In this document: positions 18,404-28,867 of the stretch, one piece after another
How the letters are laid out: each line of letters starts with the position of its first letter
Position numbering within the stretch: position 1 is the stretch's first letter
Assembly (NCBI RefSeq): GCF_000613845.1
Contig: NZ_BAJT01000014.1
Span: forward strand, 1 to 64,000
Reading direction: 5' to 3'
Length of the DNA: 64,000 nucleotides
From: Asaia astilbis JCM 15831
Lineage (GTDB): Bacteria > Pseudomonadota > Alphaproteobacteria > Acetobacterales > Acetobacteraceae
The notes under the pieces: generated by a model
What the model saw: the letters and a program-made list of their open reading frames with translations, nothing else
Told to the model about the DNA's origin: nothing
The model's database searches: none
Position numbers and translations under genes: made by a program

Positions 18404-18471
18404 GGTCGTCTCCTGTCGACGTTTTCGAACAATCTGCTTGTCGGCGCTTCAATACGCAGAACGCGATCAGA

Positions 18472-18499
18472 TATTTCATCACCGTAGCGTGATGAAATA
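18472..18499. promoter_or_regulatory. Perfect 11-bp inverted repeat between thrS and infC
   Basis: TATTTCATCAC at 18472-18482 and GTGATGAAATA at 18489-18499 are exact inverted copies separated by six bases. In the minus-strand transcript this forms a stable hairpin about 70 bases upstream of the infC start. No T-tract follows, so it is not a standard terminator. It may be a processing or control element between the two genes. Confidence 0.55.
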
Positions 18500-18584
18500 A
18501 GGACCTAGCTTGCGGCGACGCCGGTGCCCCGACATAGGCGCGGAACTCCGGAATTGCAAGGTTTTCGCGCTGAGTCGCACCAAA

Positions 18585-20519
18585 TCAGCCGCGCGCGCGG
18601 CGCATGTCCGGTGCCTGAGCCTCAGCAGCCAAAAGCGACAGCGTATCGTCGAGAGACAGAATCTCCTGAGCGGCCCCTCCGAGGCGACGAAGCGCGACTT
18701 TGCCTTCTTCCGCCTCGCGACGCCCAACCACAAGGATCACGGGCACACGGGCCACTGAATGCTCGCGGATCTTCGCATTGATCTTCTCATTCCGACCATC
18801 GACGTCGACCTGAAGACCAAGATTCCGCAACTTCGCAGCAACTTCCTGCGCGTAAGGCTCAGCATCAGTCACGATGCTGGCGACAACGACCTGAGTCGGT
18901 GCGAGCCAGAGCGGGAACTTGCCAGCGAACTGCTCGATCAGAATACCGATGAAGCGCTCGAAGCTGCCGAGAATGGCACGATGCAGCATCACCGGACGGT
19001 GCCGGGCACTATCCTCACCGATATAAGAGGCATCGAGGCGCTCCGGCAGGATATAATCGACCTGCAACGTCCCGCACTGCCAGTCACGACCGATGGCATC
19101 GGTCAGCACGAATTCGAGCTTCGGCCCGTAAAACGCTCCCTCGCCCGGATTCGTCTCGAAAGAGACGCCCGCAAGACCGCAGGCCTCCTTGAGCGCTGTC
19201 TCGGCCTTGTCCCAGGTTGCATCATCCCCGGCACGTGCTTCCGGACGATCGGAGAATTTGACGCGGAAATTCTCGAAGCCGAGATCGCGATAGACTTCGT
19301 CCAGCATGGCGACAAAAGACGCCGTCTCGCTCGCAATCTGCTCTTCCGTGCAGAAGACATGGGCATCGTCCTGCGTGAAGCCACGCACACGCATGATACC
19401 ATGCAGGGCGCCAGACGGCTCGTAGCGGTGACAGGCCCCGAATTCAGCCATGCGCAGCGGCAATTCACGATAAGAACGCAGCCCATGGCGGAAGATTTGC
19501 ACATGGCATGGGCAGTTCATCGGTTTGAGAGCGAGGGTCTTGTCCTCGTCTTCAACCGTCGCGATGAACATGTGCTCGCGGTACTTGTCCCAGTGACCTG
19601 AAGCTTCCCAAAGCGCGCGATCTACGAGCTGGGGCGTCCGGACTTCCTGATAGCCATGACGGGTCTGAAGACGACGCATGTAATCTTGCAGGACCGTGTA
19701 GAGACGCCAGCCCTTGGCGTGCCAGAAGATCTGGCCCACGGCCTCTTCCTGAATATGGAAGAGATCCATCTCACGACCGATCCGGCGGTGGTCGCGCTTC
19801 TCGGCCTCTTCCAGCTGGAGCAGATAGGCATCCAGCTCTTTCTGATCACGCCAGGCAGTGCCGTAGATGCGCGTCAGCATGGGGTTGCGATGATCGCCAC
19901 GCCAATAGGCCCCCGCGACTTTCATGAGCTTGAAGGCCGTACCGATATCGCCCGTACCGCGCATATGCGGACCACGGCACAGATCGAGCCATGCGCCCTG
20001 ACGATAGATCGAAATAGTCTCGCTCTCGGGCAGATCGCGGATCAGCTCGGCCTTGAAGCGCTCACCCTTTTCTTCGAAGAAAGCAATGGCCGCGTCACGG
20101 TCCCATTCCTCTCGTTCGAACGGCGCATTGGCTGCGATGAGCTCACGCATCTTGCCTTCGATCGCTGCGAAGTCTTCTGGCGTGAAGGGCTGATTGCGGA
20201 AAAAGTCGTAATAGAACCCGTCCTTGATCGACGGACCGATGGTCACCTGCGTGCCGGGCCAGAGCGCCTGAACGGACTCAGCCAGCACATGGGCCGTGTC
20301 ATGGCGGATCATTTCAAGGACGATATCGTCCTTGCGCGTGATGAAGCGGATCGCGGCGTCTTCGACAATCTCGGTCGACAGATCGACCAGTTTGCCATCA
20401 AGGCTCATCGCAACGGCAGCACGCGCCAGACCGGGACCGATCGAAGCCGCGACTGCCGTGCCAGTCGTGGCACCGTCGAACGTGCGAACGGAACCATCGG
20501 GCAGGGTAATGGCAGGCAT
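18585..20519 (-). CDS. thrS: Threonyl-tRNA synthetase
   Basis: This is a class II synthetase of 644 residues that charges tRNA-Thr. The TGS domain (residues 1-60, [11 protein letters not shown]) leads into the editing domain with [12 protein letters not shown], where the zinc-like HxxxH motif is visible. The catalytic core has [10 protein letters not shown] (Zn-ligand Cys), [20 protein letters not shown] (motif 2 region) and QCGTLQVDY. The C-terminal anticodon-binding domain includes [13 protein letters not shown]. The length and all domains are intact, with no frameshift. infC lies downstream on the same strand after a 180-base spacer containing an inverted repeat. Confidence 0.97.
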   Translation of the reverse strand: MPAITLPDGSVRTFDGATTGTAVAASIGPGLARAAVAMSLDGKLVDLSTEIVEDAAIRFITRKDDIVLEMIRHDTAHVLAESVQALWPGTQVTIGPSIKDGFYYDFFRNQPFTPEDFAAIEGKMRELIAANAPFEREEWDRDAAIAFFEEKGERFKAELIRDLPESETISIYRQGAWLDLCRGPHMRGTGDIGTAFKLMKVAGAYWRGDHRNPMLTRIYGTAWRDQKELDAYLLQLEEAEKRDHRRIGREMDLFHIQEEAVGQIFWHAKGWRLYTVLQDYMRRLQTRHGYQEVRTPQLVDRALWEASGHWDKYREHMFIATVEDEDKTLALKPMNCPCHVQIFRHGLRSYRELPLRMAEFGACHRYEPSGALHGIMRVRGFTQDDAHVFCTEEQIASETASFVAMLDEVYRDLGFENFRVKFSDRPEARAGDDATWDKAETALKEACGLAGVSFETNPGEGAFYGPKLEFVLTDAIGRDWQCGTLQVDYILPERLDASYIGEDSARHRPVMLHRAILGSFERFIGILIEQFAGKFPLWLAPTQVVVASIVTDAEPYAQEVAAKLRNLGLQVDVDGRNEKINAKIREHSVARVPVILVVGRREAEEGKVALRRLGGAAQEILSLDDTLSLLAAEAQAPDMRRARG

Positions 20520-20558
20520 GGACTTGCGCTCCTGGCGTAAGAAGTAGGTTGAGTTGCT

Positions 20559-21470
20559 CTAATGGCCCCAGTTCAGGCAGGCCGCAACCCTGGAAACGCT
20601 GAGCTGCCTCAGATCATCTTCTACAAGAATCCGGACCTGACCCGGCCGCACACCATTGGGAGCGGTCAGACGGGGGTTGCTCTCTCCCGAAAACAGCACA
20701 AGCGAGGGACATCCCATCGCAGCCGCAAGATGCATCGGGCCTGTATCATTCCCGATTGAGAAAGCAGCGCGAGCCAAGACCCCACCCAAGTCGAGAAGGG
20801 TCGTCCGACCTGTCAGGTCCGATGCGTCAGGAACACGCGCGACAATTTCCGCCGCAAGCGAACGCTCTGCCTTGCTCCCTGCAATGACGATGCCCAGCCC
20901 CTGCTGCTTCAGGATCTCTGCAAGCGCTGCGTAATAATTGACAGGCCAGCGCTTGGCTGGACGATGCGGCGCCGCCCCTGGAACCAGCACCGCATAGGGG
21001 GCGGCGAAATCGGGGCCGCATCGACGGAGCCATTCAACATCGACTGACGCAATTTCAGGCACCCCAAGGCGCGCCAACTGTTCTCTCTGACGCGCCACAC
21101 TATGCATGGCATCGCGATGCGGATTGTCGTGAGGAAACGTCCCACCCCGTGCAATGCCACTCCAGCGCTTCTGTCCCGCCAGACGGAAATATCCCGTGCT
21201 CCGCGTCGAAGTCTGCAGATCGATCACAAGATCATATCCCCTCACCTGTCGCCTGAGGGCCAGCATCCCTCGCGGATCGGTCCAGCGCGGCCGCTCATCT
21301 ACGACAACGTCATCGAAGAAAGGGCTGGCCTCAGCCAGCTCGCGAAATGGCGCGGTGGTCAACAAGGTTATTTTGGCTTCAGGCCAGTGCGCCCGGATAG
21401 CAGCAAAAGGCGGAAAAGCCTGAATAACATCGCCGAGCGCACCAAGCTTGATCACGAGAATACGAAGCAT
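20559..21470 (-). CDS. Family 9 glycosyltransferase (heptosyltransferase-like)
   Basis: This 303-residue GT-B enzyme is of the kind that transfers heptose or related sugars to lipopolysaccharide. It begins MLRILVIKLGALGDVIQAFP, the family signature, and contains AVLVPGAAPHRPAKRWP and SIGNDTGPMHLAAAMGCP, which form the nucleotide-sugar site. I take the ATG at 21470, since the upstream extension to 21695 is unlike the family. It ends 40 bases before the start of thrS. Its lack of the C-terminal four-cysteine motif separates it from the two GT9-like genes of the heptose locus. Confidence 0.88.
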   Translation of the reverse strand: MLRILVIKLGALGDVIQAFPPFAAIRAHWPEAKITLLTTAPFRELAEASPFFDDVVVDERPRWTDPRGMLALRRQVRGYDLVIDLQTSTRSTGYFRLAGQKRWSGIARGGTFPHDNPHRDAMHSVARQREQLARLGVPEIASVDVEWLRRCGPDFAAPYAVLVPGAAPHRPAKRWPVNYYAALAEILKQQGLGIVIAGSKAERSLAAEIVARVPDASDLTGRTTLLDLGGVLARAAFSIGNDTGPMHLAAAMGCPSLVLFSGESNPRLTAPNGVRPGQVRILVEDDLRQLSVSRVAACLNWGH

Positions 21471-21621
21471 AAGAAGTCCCTGAGCCCTGATCCGGTCATA
21501 CGGCGTTCGATGCGACGCTCGCCACTTCGCTGGATGGTATCGCCTGCCAGCCTGACGCTCTAGCCGAGCTCGCGTTGCGATGATACGCCAGCTCTTTCTT
21601 CTGCAGGCTCGGAAGGCCATC

Positions 21622-22578
21622 ATGTCCGACAGGCATCCCCAGATACTCTCCTTCGGTAGCGTCAATATCGACATCACTGCGCGGGCCGAACGCATTCCGC
21701 ATCCCGGCGAGACAGTGCATGCTGAAAGCTACGCCACAGGGCTCGGTGGAAAAGGCGCAAACCAGGCTGCTGCCGCCGCCCGTCTGGGACAAGGCTGCGG
21801 GCTGCGTGTCGGCATGGCCGGTCGTACGGGCATCGATCAATTCGGAGCTCTGGCGCGCACTCTGCTCACGCCCTTTGGCGTCGATCTTTCCGCGCTGCGC
21901 GAAGATAGCGCCCACCCGACCGGCGTGGCACTCATCACGGTCGATTCAAAAGCAGAAAACATCATCACCGTAGCGGGAGGCGCCAATATGGCGCTGGACC
22001 TGACAGATATCGATGCTCACCGCGCACTGATCGAGACTGCCTCAACGCTGCTTCTACAGCTCGAAATACCCCTCGATATCACGATCGCCGCTGCCGAAAC
22101 GGCAAGGCGCGCCAACACCCTAGTCATTCTCGATCCGGCTCCGGCACCTGCTCAAGGTCTGCCCAAAGCGCTCTGGCAGGCGCTCGACGTCGTTACCCCC
22201 AATGAAACCGAGACACATCTTCTCACAGGCATCTTCCCCGAAAGCCAAAACGAAGCGGCTCAGGCCGCGCTCAAGCTGCAGGAACTCGGCGCCACCCATG
22301 CGCTAGTCAAAATGGGCGCGCGGGGTGTCTATTACCGCAGCGGCTCGGAAGAGGGATTTGTGGCGCCTTACAAGGTCAAGGCAATCGACACCGTTGCAGC
22401 CGGCGACTGCTTCAATGGAGGGCTGGCCACTGCACTCAGCCTCGGCAAGCCTTTCGCCGAGGCTGTCCGCTACGCTGCCGCCAGCGGTGCTCTTGCCACG
22501 ACACGCCTTGGGGCAGCCGAATCGGCTCCCAGCTGGCAGGAGGTCATCACCTTGGTCGAAACAGGAAAATCTGACTGA
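21622..22578 (+). CDS. rbsK: Ribokinase (PfkB family)
   Basis: This is a sugar kinase of 318 residues that phosphorylates D-ribose at O5. The PfkB signatures are FGSVNIDITARAERIPHPGE near the start, GLGGKGANQAAAAARLGQ (ribose-contact loop) and DTVAAGDCFNGG near the end with the catalytic Asp. A GGAAGG site precedes the ATG at 21622. No ribose transporter lies next to it. Other PfkB substrates are possible. Confidence 0.85.
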   Translation: MSDRHPQILSFGSVNIDITARAERIPHPGETVHAESYATGLGGKGANQAAAAARLGQGCGLRVGMAGRTGIDQFGALARTLLTPFGVDLSALREDSAHPTGVALITVDSKAENIITVAGGANMALDLTDIDAHRALIETASTLLLQLEIPLDITIAAAETARRANTLVILDPAPAPAQGLPKALWQALDVVTPNETETHLLTGIFPESQNEAAQAALKLQELGATHALVKMGARGVYYRSGSEEGFVAPYKVKAIDTVAAGDCFNGGLATALSLGKPFAEAVRYAAASGALATTRLGAAESAPSWQEVITLVETGKSD

Positions 22579-22605
22579 ATTCCGGGGATAACGCCTATCC
22601 CAGGC

Positions 22606-23409
22606 TCAGTTCTGATCCGGATCGGCATCCAGAACAGCTTCATCCTGACGGGCAAGATAAGCTGCCTGTCCGTCAGGGGAGAGGGCAATAACCCGATCCC
22701 AGTCCTGACGGGCCTGAGCATAGCGGGTCAGACGCGCTTCGAGGATACCCCGCTCCAGCAGGGCATCGACATCTTCGTTCTGCAAAGAGAGCGCCCGATT
22801 GACATCCTCAAGCCCTTTTTCGTTCTGACCCAGCTGACGATAGGCGTTTGCCCTGACGACCAGAGCCTGAACCAGAAACGAGTCGACGGGCGCAGCTGAT
22901 TGGGCTTGCCGTGTGAGAGACCCCAGAGCTGTGATGCTCCCCTGGAAATTGCCCTGCATTGCCAGACTACGGCTGAGCAACACCCGTAAGCCCAGACGGG
23001 CAGGGTCATACGTCAAAGCCTGCCGAGCAGCGCTTTCAGCGGCCTTGCCATCTCCCGCAAGCAACCAGGCACCCGCCGCCTGTTCTGCAAATGTCTGGGA
23101 GCTATTTTTTTCACTGTGACCATTGGCAGACTCGCGGCCTCTGTCTGCCGCCGCTACCGAAGCGAGTGAGTCGTATTCCTGTGCCGCTTCGCGATAGGCG
23201 CCCAGAGCGAGATCGGCCTGCGCCAGGCATTCATGAGCGTCTCGCCCCCCTCCATGCCGTATCCAGTCCTGAGCCGTCTCCTGCACCAGATCGGGCGCAT
23301 CCGGGAGAGTCCCCACGCATTGGGCTAGGTTTTGCACCGACGCGTGTCCATACGCCGTTCCCATCCACAATGCGCTTCCTATCGCCAAGGCACCAAAAGC
23401 ATGTTTCAT
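22606..23409 (-). CDS. Exported TPR-repeat protein
   Basis: This 267-residue protein has a signal peptide (MKHAFGALAIGSALWMGTAYG) and at least four helical TPR-type repeats, for example GAWLLAGDGKAAESAARQAL, VVRANAYRQLGQNEKGLEDV and LLERGILEARLTRYAQARQD. Such proteins act as periplasmic scaffolds. It converges with rbsK and is divergent from the SDR gene. Nothing in its surroundings indicates a partner. Confidence 0.75.
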   Translation of the reverse strand: MKHAFGALAIGSALWMGTAYGHASVQNLAQCVGTLPDAPDLVQETAQDWIRHGGGRDAHECLAQADLALGAYREAAQEYDSLASVAAADRGRESANGHSEKNSSQTFAEQAAGAWLLAGDGKAAESAARQALTYDPARLGLRVLLSRSLAMQGNFQGSITALGSLTRQAQSAAPVDSFLVQALVVRANAYRQLGQNEKGLEDVNRALSLQNEDVDALLERGILEARLTRYAQARQDWDRVIALSPDGQAAYLARQDEAVLDADPDQN

Positions 23410-23462
23410 ACGCTGTGATTGACGCGGCCTCGCGTCATCGGTCAAGCGCGAATGGAGCTTTC

Positions 23463-24305
23463 ATGCCACCTCACCTTGTCATTCTGGGCCAGGGCTACTC
23501 GGCGAGTACCGTCGCCCTCCTCGCGCAGTCCCGAGGCTGGCGAGTCACGGGCACCAGACGCCAGCCCGAACAGGGCTCGCCGCTCCTGTCTTTCGACAAG
23601 GTCGGACCGGAATTACAAAACGCCACGCATGTGCTCATCAGCGCGCCCCCTGAGGAGTCGGGCGACCCTGCGCTCAATCTCTACGCTTCCGTTCTGGAAG
23701 ACGCGCCCAACCTGCAATGGATCGGCTATTATTCCACGACCGGCGTTTACGGAGACCGTAACGGCGCAAGCGTCAATGAAGCGACACCTGTCGCTCCGGG
23801 CCAGACGCGCAGTCAGGCCCGCGTCAAAGCCGAGCAGGGCTGGCAGGATCTCGCACGTCGAACAGGACGAGCCTGCGACATCATGCGTCTCGGGGGTATT
23901 TATGGCCCAGGCCGCTCGGCTTTCGATACGCTGCGCGCGGGCAAGGCGCGGCTCATCGACGCGTCCGATCATCTTTTTAGCCGCATCCATCGCGATGATA
24001 TCGCAGGCGCAACCCTCGCTGCGATCGACACAGCCCATGCCTGTCGCATCCTGAATTTCGTCGACGATACGCCAAGCCCTCAGGCTGCCGTCTTCGAGGA
24101 AGCGGCCCGCATCAGCGGATACCCCTTGCCGCCCCGCCTTTCTCTTGAAACGGCCTGGGAGGGGCTCAGCCCGATGGCCAGAAGCTTCTGGTCAGAACGC
24201 CGCGTGGTCGAGAGCCATGCGACGAAACTGAGCCTTCGCAGAGACTGGACTTACCCCAGCTACCGCGAGGGTCTTGCCGCGATTTTCAAAGGCGAAGATC
24301 TCTGA
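23463..24305 (+). CDS. NAD-dependent epimerase/SDR-family protein (YeeZ-like)
   Basis: This Rossmann-fold protein of 280 residues resembles YeeZ-type extended SDRs. The dinucleotide loop appears as LVILGQGYSASTVA at the N-terminus, followed by a GYYSTTGVYGDR segment in the usual place of the active site, and MRLGGIYGPGRS. The Tyr-x-x-x-Lys pair typical of SDR catalysis is not obvious (SQARVKAEQGW lies where it would be), as in other YeeZ-like proteins. The ATG at 23463 has GGAG upstream. The frame is open much further upstream by chance. Confidence 0.8.
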   Translation: MPPHLVILGQGYSASTVALLAQSRGWRVTGTRRQPEQGSPLLSFDKVGPELQNATHVLISAPPEESGDPALNLYASVLEDAPNLQWIGYYSTTGVYGDRNGASVNEATPVAPGQTRSQARVKAEQGWQDLARRTGRACDIMRLGGIYGPGRSAFDTLRAGKARLIDASDHLFSRIHRDDIAGATLAAIDTAHACRILNFVDDTPSPQAAVFEEAARISGYPLPPRLSLETAWEGLSPMARSFWSERRVVESHATKLSLRRDWTYPSYREGLAAIFKGEDL

Positions 24306-24427
24306 ACCCCTGAACCGGCAAGGTTCGGCCATTTCATCATTTCTGCATGAAAAAACATTCATTCCGGGCTGGTCGCGCTGAGGAAGGATACGCTAAGCCT
24401 TGCAGACGACGCCAAGCCTTGGGGCTC

Positions 24428-25563
24428 ATGACCATCTCACGCTTTTACCTCTTGGCCCTGCGCGCCCTGACACTCGGCCTGCTGCCCTGTCTGGTCTCCG
24501 GTTGCATCACGATCGGACCGAGCCGCCTTTCTCACGACCAGCTCGATTATTCCCGCGCCCTCGGTGAGGCCGAAAAACATGCGATGCTGCTCAACATCAT
24601 CCGCATTCGCTATGCTGACCCACCAACCTTTCTCGATACGACCCAGGTCATTGCAGGATACCAGTTCAACCGCTCGGTGAATGGCGGTTTCAACGCCTTC
24701 CCGTCAGGGATCGGAAGCTATCTCTCTGGAGGAAGCACGGCGACGCTGCAGGAAAGTCCGACTTTCACCTACCAGCCGGAAACCGGTCAGCAATACGCCG
24801 AAAACGTTATCCGACCGATCTCTCCGGTTGTCATCATGCCGCTCAGCCTTGGCGGCCTCCCGATCGATACGCTGCTGCGTCTGACCGCCCAGTCGATCGA
24901 CGGACTGTCGAACGTGCGCGCCCTTGGTGCCGGCCCGACAGGCGGTGGCTCTGTGCGGTTTTATCTGCTGCTGCACGATCTGCGGCAACTGCAGATCGCA
25001 GGCGCTATGACGATCCGCATCGCGACAGATGCCTCAAAGCCCCCCGTCGACCAGCCTCCGTCAGGTTCAGCCAATAAACCCTCCGGCACGCAGCCAGAAC
25101 ATGCCTATCTGGTTCTGACCGCCACCTCTGACCCGGCCCTCACAACAATCCAGGCCGAAGTGCGCCGCCTGCTCCACCTTGATCCCCATGCGGAAGAAGC
25201 CGAAATCGTTTACGGACCCTATCCGAAAACACCCGGACAGATCGCCATTCTCACGCGCTCGATGTTCGCCATGCTTTCCCAGATCGCCTATGAAATGGAC
25301 GTCCCGGAAGAAGACATCAAAGCAGGGCGCACGCTCCCTACCATCAGCCTGTCGGTATCGAGACCCGCCCCGACGTCGTCATCCACTCAGGCAAGTCAGA
25401 GCCAGAACATAATTACGATTCGGTGCGATATCGGGGCCGTTGGTACTGGATCAACGACGACGATTTCCGCAGCAAACTCAGCTTTACCATGATGCAGATT
25501 CTCGCAGCCCTTGCTGCAACCAGTCATTCACCGGGCGCTGTCATCACGATCCCGGCTGGTTGA
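24428..25563 (+). CDS. Conserved lipoprotein (frameshift near 25348)
   Basis: The restored product is 378 residues. It starts with a lipobox (CLVSGC, lipidation at about Cys24), then a segment typical of a widely distributed but unnamed proteobacterial family (AMLLNIIRIRYADPP, FLDTTQVIAGYQFN). As given, the frame drifts after GRTLPTISL and ends at 25492. One added base near 25348 gives PVGIETRPDVVIHSG and the conserved tail RYRGRWYWINDDDFRSK, ending at 25561-25563. It is probably anchored in the outer membrane; its function is unknown. An ATG further upstream at 24347 would push the signal peptide inwards. Confidence 0.7.
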
Positions 25564-26157
25564 TCCGTCTCGGGTCTCGGTAACAATCTGATCAGGCGCC
25601 CCGTCAGAGCTCGGCGTTTCCAGAGCTGGGTCCGGCCTCCACCAAGCGAATGATAATACCGCGCCATCGCGTTCTTTCCGAACGCGATGAACGGTGTGCT
25701 GTAACGCGACGGTGACCTCATTCCCTTGCAAGAAAAGACATCCGAGATGCGTTGCAAGTCTCCGTCCTTCAATCAGAGGAATTATCAACAATGATCCGAA
25801 ACAACAGTAGCGCTTACGCCTTCCCTTTTTCGTAGCTCGACCTCCTCAACTTTCAGACTCGTTCTCCGCGTCCGGACGATGAGCAGATCTATCGGTGACA
25901 AAGGGAAACGATTACATTGGCAATTAAGTCCGCTCTCATAGCCTTGCGTGATCGTAAAGATATCAGGCAGTCTGAGTAGCTGGCAGACTATGCAGACCCG
26001 CAGTGCAGACAGTTTTTCACTTGTGCATTTTCGGCACTATTTCGCGATAACGAAACTACACATATCAAAAAACGTATCATACTTTTCACCAATATGTGTT
26101 GCCCTGTTCAGTCCGGCTTGAGGATAGAGGTTGCACAGTTCGTCTCTAGGAGGTTCC
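25564..26157. promoter_or_regulatory. Long intergenic region upstream of sldBA with inverted repeats
   Basis: No gene is supported here; short frames at 25524-25791 lack ribosome-binding sites. The region from 26000 is AT-rich and holds two inverted elements: TTTCG-N6-CGAAA at 26040-26055 and ACACATAT (26058-26065) with its exact inverted copy ATATGTGT (26092-26099). These precede the sldB ribosome-binding site (AGGAGG, about 26147-26152) and may include the promoter and a regulator site. Confidence 0.45.
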
Positions 26158-26540
26158 ATGACGTCTCGTTCCCGGCCCAGACGCGTAGGCGACTGGGCAA
26201 CACTGGGTCTCGCGATCCTGATCGTTCTCTTCGGCGTGATCTTCGTCGGTGGTGGTGGCTATCTTCTGAGCCTCGGTGGCTCGCCCTACTACCTGCTTTG
26301 CGGCATCGTCGTGCTTGCGTCGGGCGCTCTTATGGCCATGGGACGCCTGCTGGGCGCTATCTTTTCCTTCTCGCCTGGGCTGGCACACTCGTCTGGACCA
26401 TCTACGAAAGCGGTCTGGATTTCTGGGGCTGGCTGCCACGCCTGTTTGGCCCGACGCTCATTGCCATTCTGGTGTTGCTCAGCCTGCCGGTTCTGCGTCG
26501 TCAGGATACCGTCCACCCCGTCTCACGCGGAGCCGTCTGA
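26158..26540 (+). CDS. sldB: PQQ polyol dehydrogenase small membrane subunit (frameshift near 26357)
   Basis: SldB is the small integral membrane subunit of the glycerol/sorbitol dehydrogenase of acetic acid bacteria and is homologous to the N-terminal membrane part of membrane glucose dehydrogenase. The restored product has 127 residues and four or five membrane helices, with LSLGGSPYYLLCGIVVLASG and, after the break, LAWAGTLVWTIYESGLDFW, which are close to known SldB sequence. One base must be added in GGGCGCTAT (26352-26360). A strong AGGAGG site precedes the ATG. The stop overlaps the sldA start (TGATG). Confidence 0.88.
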
Positions 26541-28740
26541 TGCGTAAACCTGCTCTTTTTGCGGCAACCATCCTGACGGGCGTGTTCTCCGCCTCGATGG
26601 CCGTTGCCCAGATCCCTCCTTCGAACGAAACGCCGGGCGAAGACGCCACACCGGCAGCCGAAGCCCACAAGGCAGGCGCCGGACGGTTCGGAGGCCCCTC
26701 GCCCTCCGCCCCTCAGGCCCCTGGGGTCAACGCAGCCAACCTGCCTGATATTTCCGAAATCGGTGTCAATGAGCTCCCTGCCGCAGCGCCGCAGCTCGAA
26801 GCGTCGCCAGCACGCGAGGACTGGCCAGCCTATGGCCGCGATTCCAGCCAGAACCGCTATTCGCCTCTGGATCAGCTGACTCCGGCTAATGTCGGGCAGC
26901 TCAAACGTGCCTTCGTCTATCACACAGGTAGCAAGCCCGGACCGGGACAGGCGAATAAGTGGGCTGCAGAAACCACGCCGATCAAGGTGGGCAACTCGCT
27001 CTACATGTGTTCGGCCATGAACGACATGATGCGGATCGACGCCGCCACCGGCAAGGAAATCTGGCACCACCATGCCGGGGTCAAATATCAGTCGATTCCG
27101 TATACGGCAGCCTGCAAGGGCGTGACCTACTACACGTCCTCGACCGTTCCCGAAGGCCAAGCCTGCCATAACCGCATCATGGAAGCCACGCTCGATATGC
27201 GGCTCATCCAGGTCGATGCCGAGACCGGCAAGCTCTGCGAGGGCTTCGGATTTGGTGGTCAGGTCAACCTGATGCAGGGCATGGGTGAATCGGTACCGGG
27301 CTTCGTGTCGATGACCACCCCACCGCCCGTCATCAATGGCGTTGTGGTCGTCAATCACGAAGTCCTCGACGGGCAGCGCCGGTGGGCACCGTCCGGCGTG
27401 ATCCGTGGTTACGACGCCGAGAGCGGCAAGTTCGTCTGGGCTTGGGATGTCAACAATCCCGACAACCATCATCAGCCTGAAGCAGGCAAGTTCTATAGCC
27501 GGGGAACTCCCAACTCCTGGGCAGCCATGACCGGTGATGACGAGCTCGGCCTCGTCTACGTCCCGACGGGCAACTCTGCGGCAGATTATTACAGCGCCAT
27601 GCGGACGGACAAGGAGAACGCCGTCTCCTCCGCCATCGTCGCGCTCGACGTCAAGACCGGTGAGCCGCGCTGGGTCTTCCAGACCGCCCACAAGGATGTC
27701 TGGGACTACGATATCGGGTCGCAGGCCACCAAATTCGATTATCATCATGAGAATGGCACGGTCACCCCGGCTCTTCTGGTGCCGACCAAACGGGGTCAGA
27801 CCTTTGTGCTCGACCGGGCAACCGGCAAGCCGCTTCCGGAATTCCCGGTTGTTGAAAAGCCTGCTCCAGCCAGCACCATGTCAGATGACCCGCGCAGCCC
27901 GACCCAGCCCTGGTCGCCTGCTTTCCCGCGCCTTGCTTTCCCCGATCTGAAAGAAAGCGACATGTGGGGCATGTCCCCCATCGATCAGCTTTTCTGCCGC
28001 ATCAAGTTCCGCAAGGCGCGCTACGTCGGTGAGTTCACACCGCCTGCGCTCGACAAGCCGAATATCGAATATCCCGGCTATAACGGCGGCAGTGACTGGG
28101 GCAGCATGGCCTATGACCCGGAGACGGGCATCGTCATCGCGAACTGGAACTCAACGCCGATGTACGATCAGCTCATCACCCGCAAGAAAGCGGACGCGCT
28201 GGGTCTGAAGCCGATCGACAACCCCCATTTCACCTCTGGTGGCGGCGGTGCCGAGGGTAACGGTGCTCAGGCAGATACGCCTTATGGCATCGTCGTGACC
28301 CCGTTCTGGAACCAGTACACGGGCATGATGTGCAACAAGCCGCCCTACGGCATGATCGAAGCCATCGACATCAAGACCAAAAAGGTCCTCTGGTCGCGTC
28401 CCCTTGGCACGCTCGCGCCAATGGTCCGTGGAACACGCCGACAGGCCTGCCGCTCAATATCGGTACGCCAAATAATGGTGGCTCCGTCATCACCAAGGGC
28501 GGTCTCGTCTTTGTTGCGGCTGCAACCGATAACCAGATCCGTGCCATCGACATCAAGACAGGCAAGGATGTGTGGTCTGACGTGCTGCCGGGCGGTGGTC
28601 AGGCAAACCCGATGACTTATGAAGTCAACGGCAAGCAATATGTCGCCATCATGGCTGGCGGTCACCACTTCATGATGACGCCGGTCACCGATCAGCTCGT
28701 TGTCTACGCTCTGCCCGAAACGGCAGACCAGAAACACTGA
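26540..28740 (+). CDS. sldA: PQQ-dependent polyol (glycerol/sorbitol/gluconate) dehydrogenase large subunit (frameshift near 28410)
   Basis: SldA oxidises glycerol, sorbitol, arabitol or gluconate in the periplasm and passes electrons through SldB to ubiquinone. The restored product is 733 residues. It has a signal peptide, the proline-rich lead APQAPGVNAANLPDI and an eight-bladed propeller with W-motifs such as DWPAYGRDSSQNRYSPL. KWAAETTPIKVG, WAPSGVIRGYDAESGKFVWA and HKDVWDYDIGSQAT follow, the latter carrying catalytic Asp residues. Adding a base at LGT-ARANGPW (near 28410) joins the tail ending LVVYALPETADQKH. It is strikingly similar to Gluconobacter SldA. PQQ must come from genes elsewhere. 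Confidence 0.93.
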
Positions 28741-28776
28741 GAGTCGAACCAGTAAACATCACTGCATGACCTGATG

Positions 28777-28811
28777 AAGGGCCGGGGTAAACACCCTCCG
28801 GCCCTTTTTTA
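28777..28811 (+). terminator. Rho-independent terminator after sldA
   Basis: The stem GGGCCGG/CCGGCCC (28779-28785 with 28798-28804) is extended by inner G-C pairs and followed by six T residues. It lies about 40 bases past the sldA stop codon. Confidence 0.9.
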
Positions 28812-28867
28812 TTGAGAGCGCTTTCTTTCCTCTCCCTGAGTGCCTCGCTTCATGCTACCGGCAACGC

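Noticed and set aside
20656-20934. Plus-strand frames opposite the GT9 gene
   Set aside because: Shadow frames of the minus-strand coding sequence.
25524-25791. Minus-strand frames of 82-87 codons before sldB
   Set aside because: They overlap the restored lipoprotein end, have no start signal and show no family pattern.
26094-26540. 148-codon frame overlapping sldB
   Set aside because: Its second half is the real sldB tail in the shifted frame; the first half is noise.
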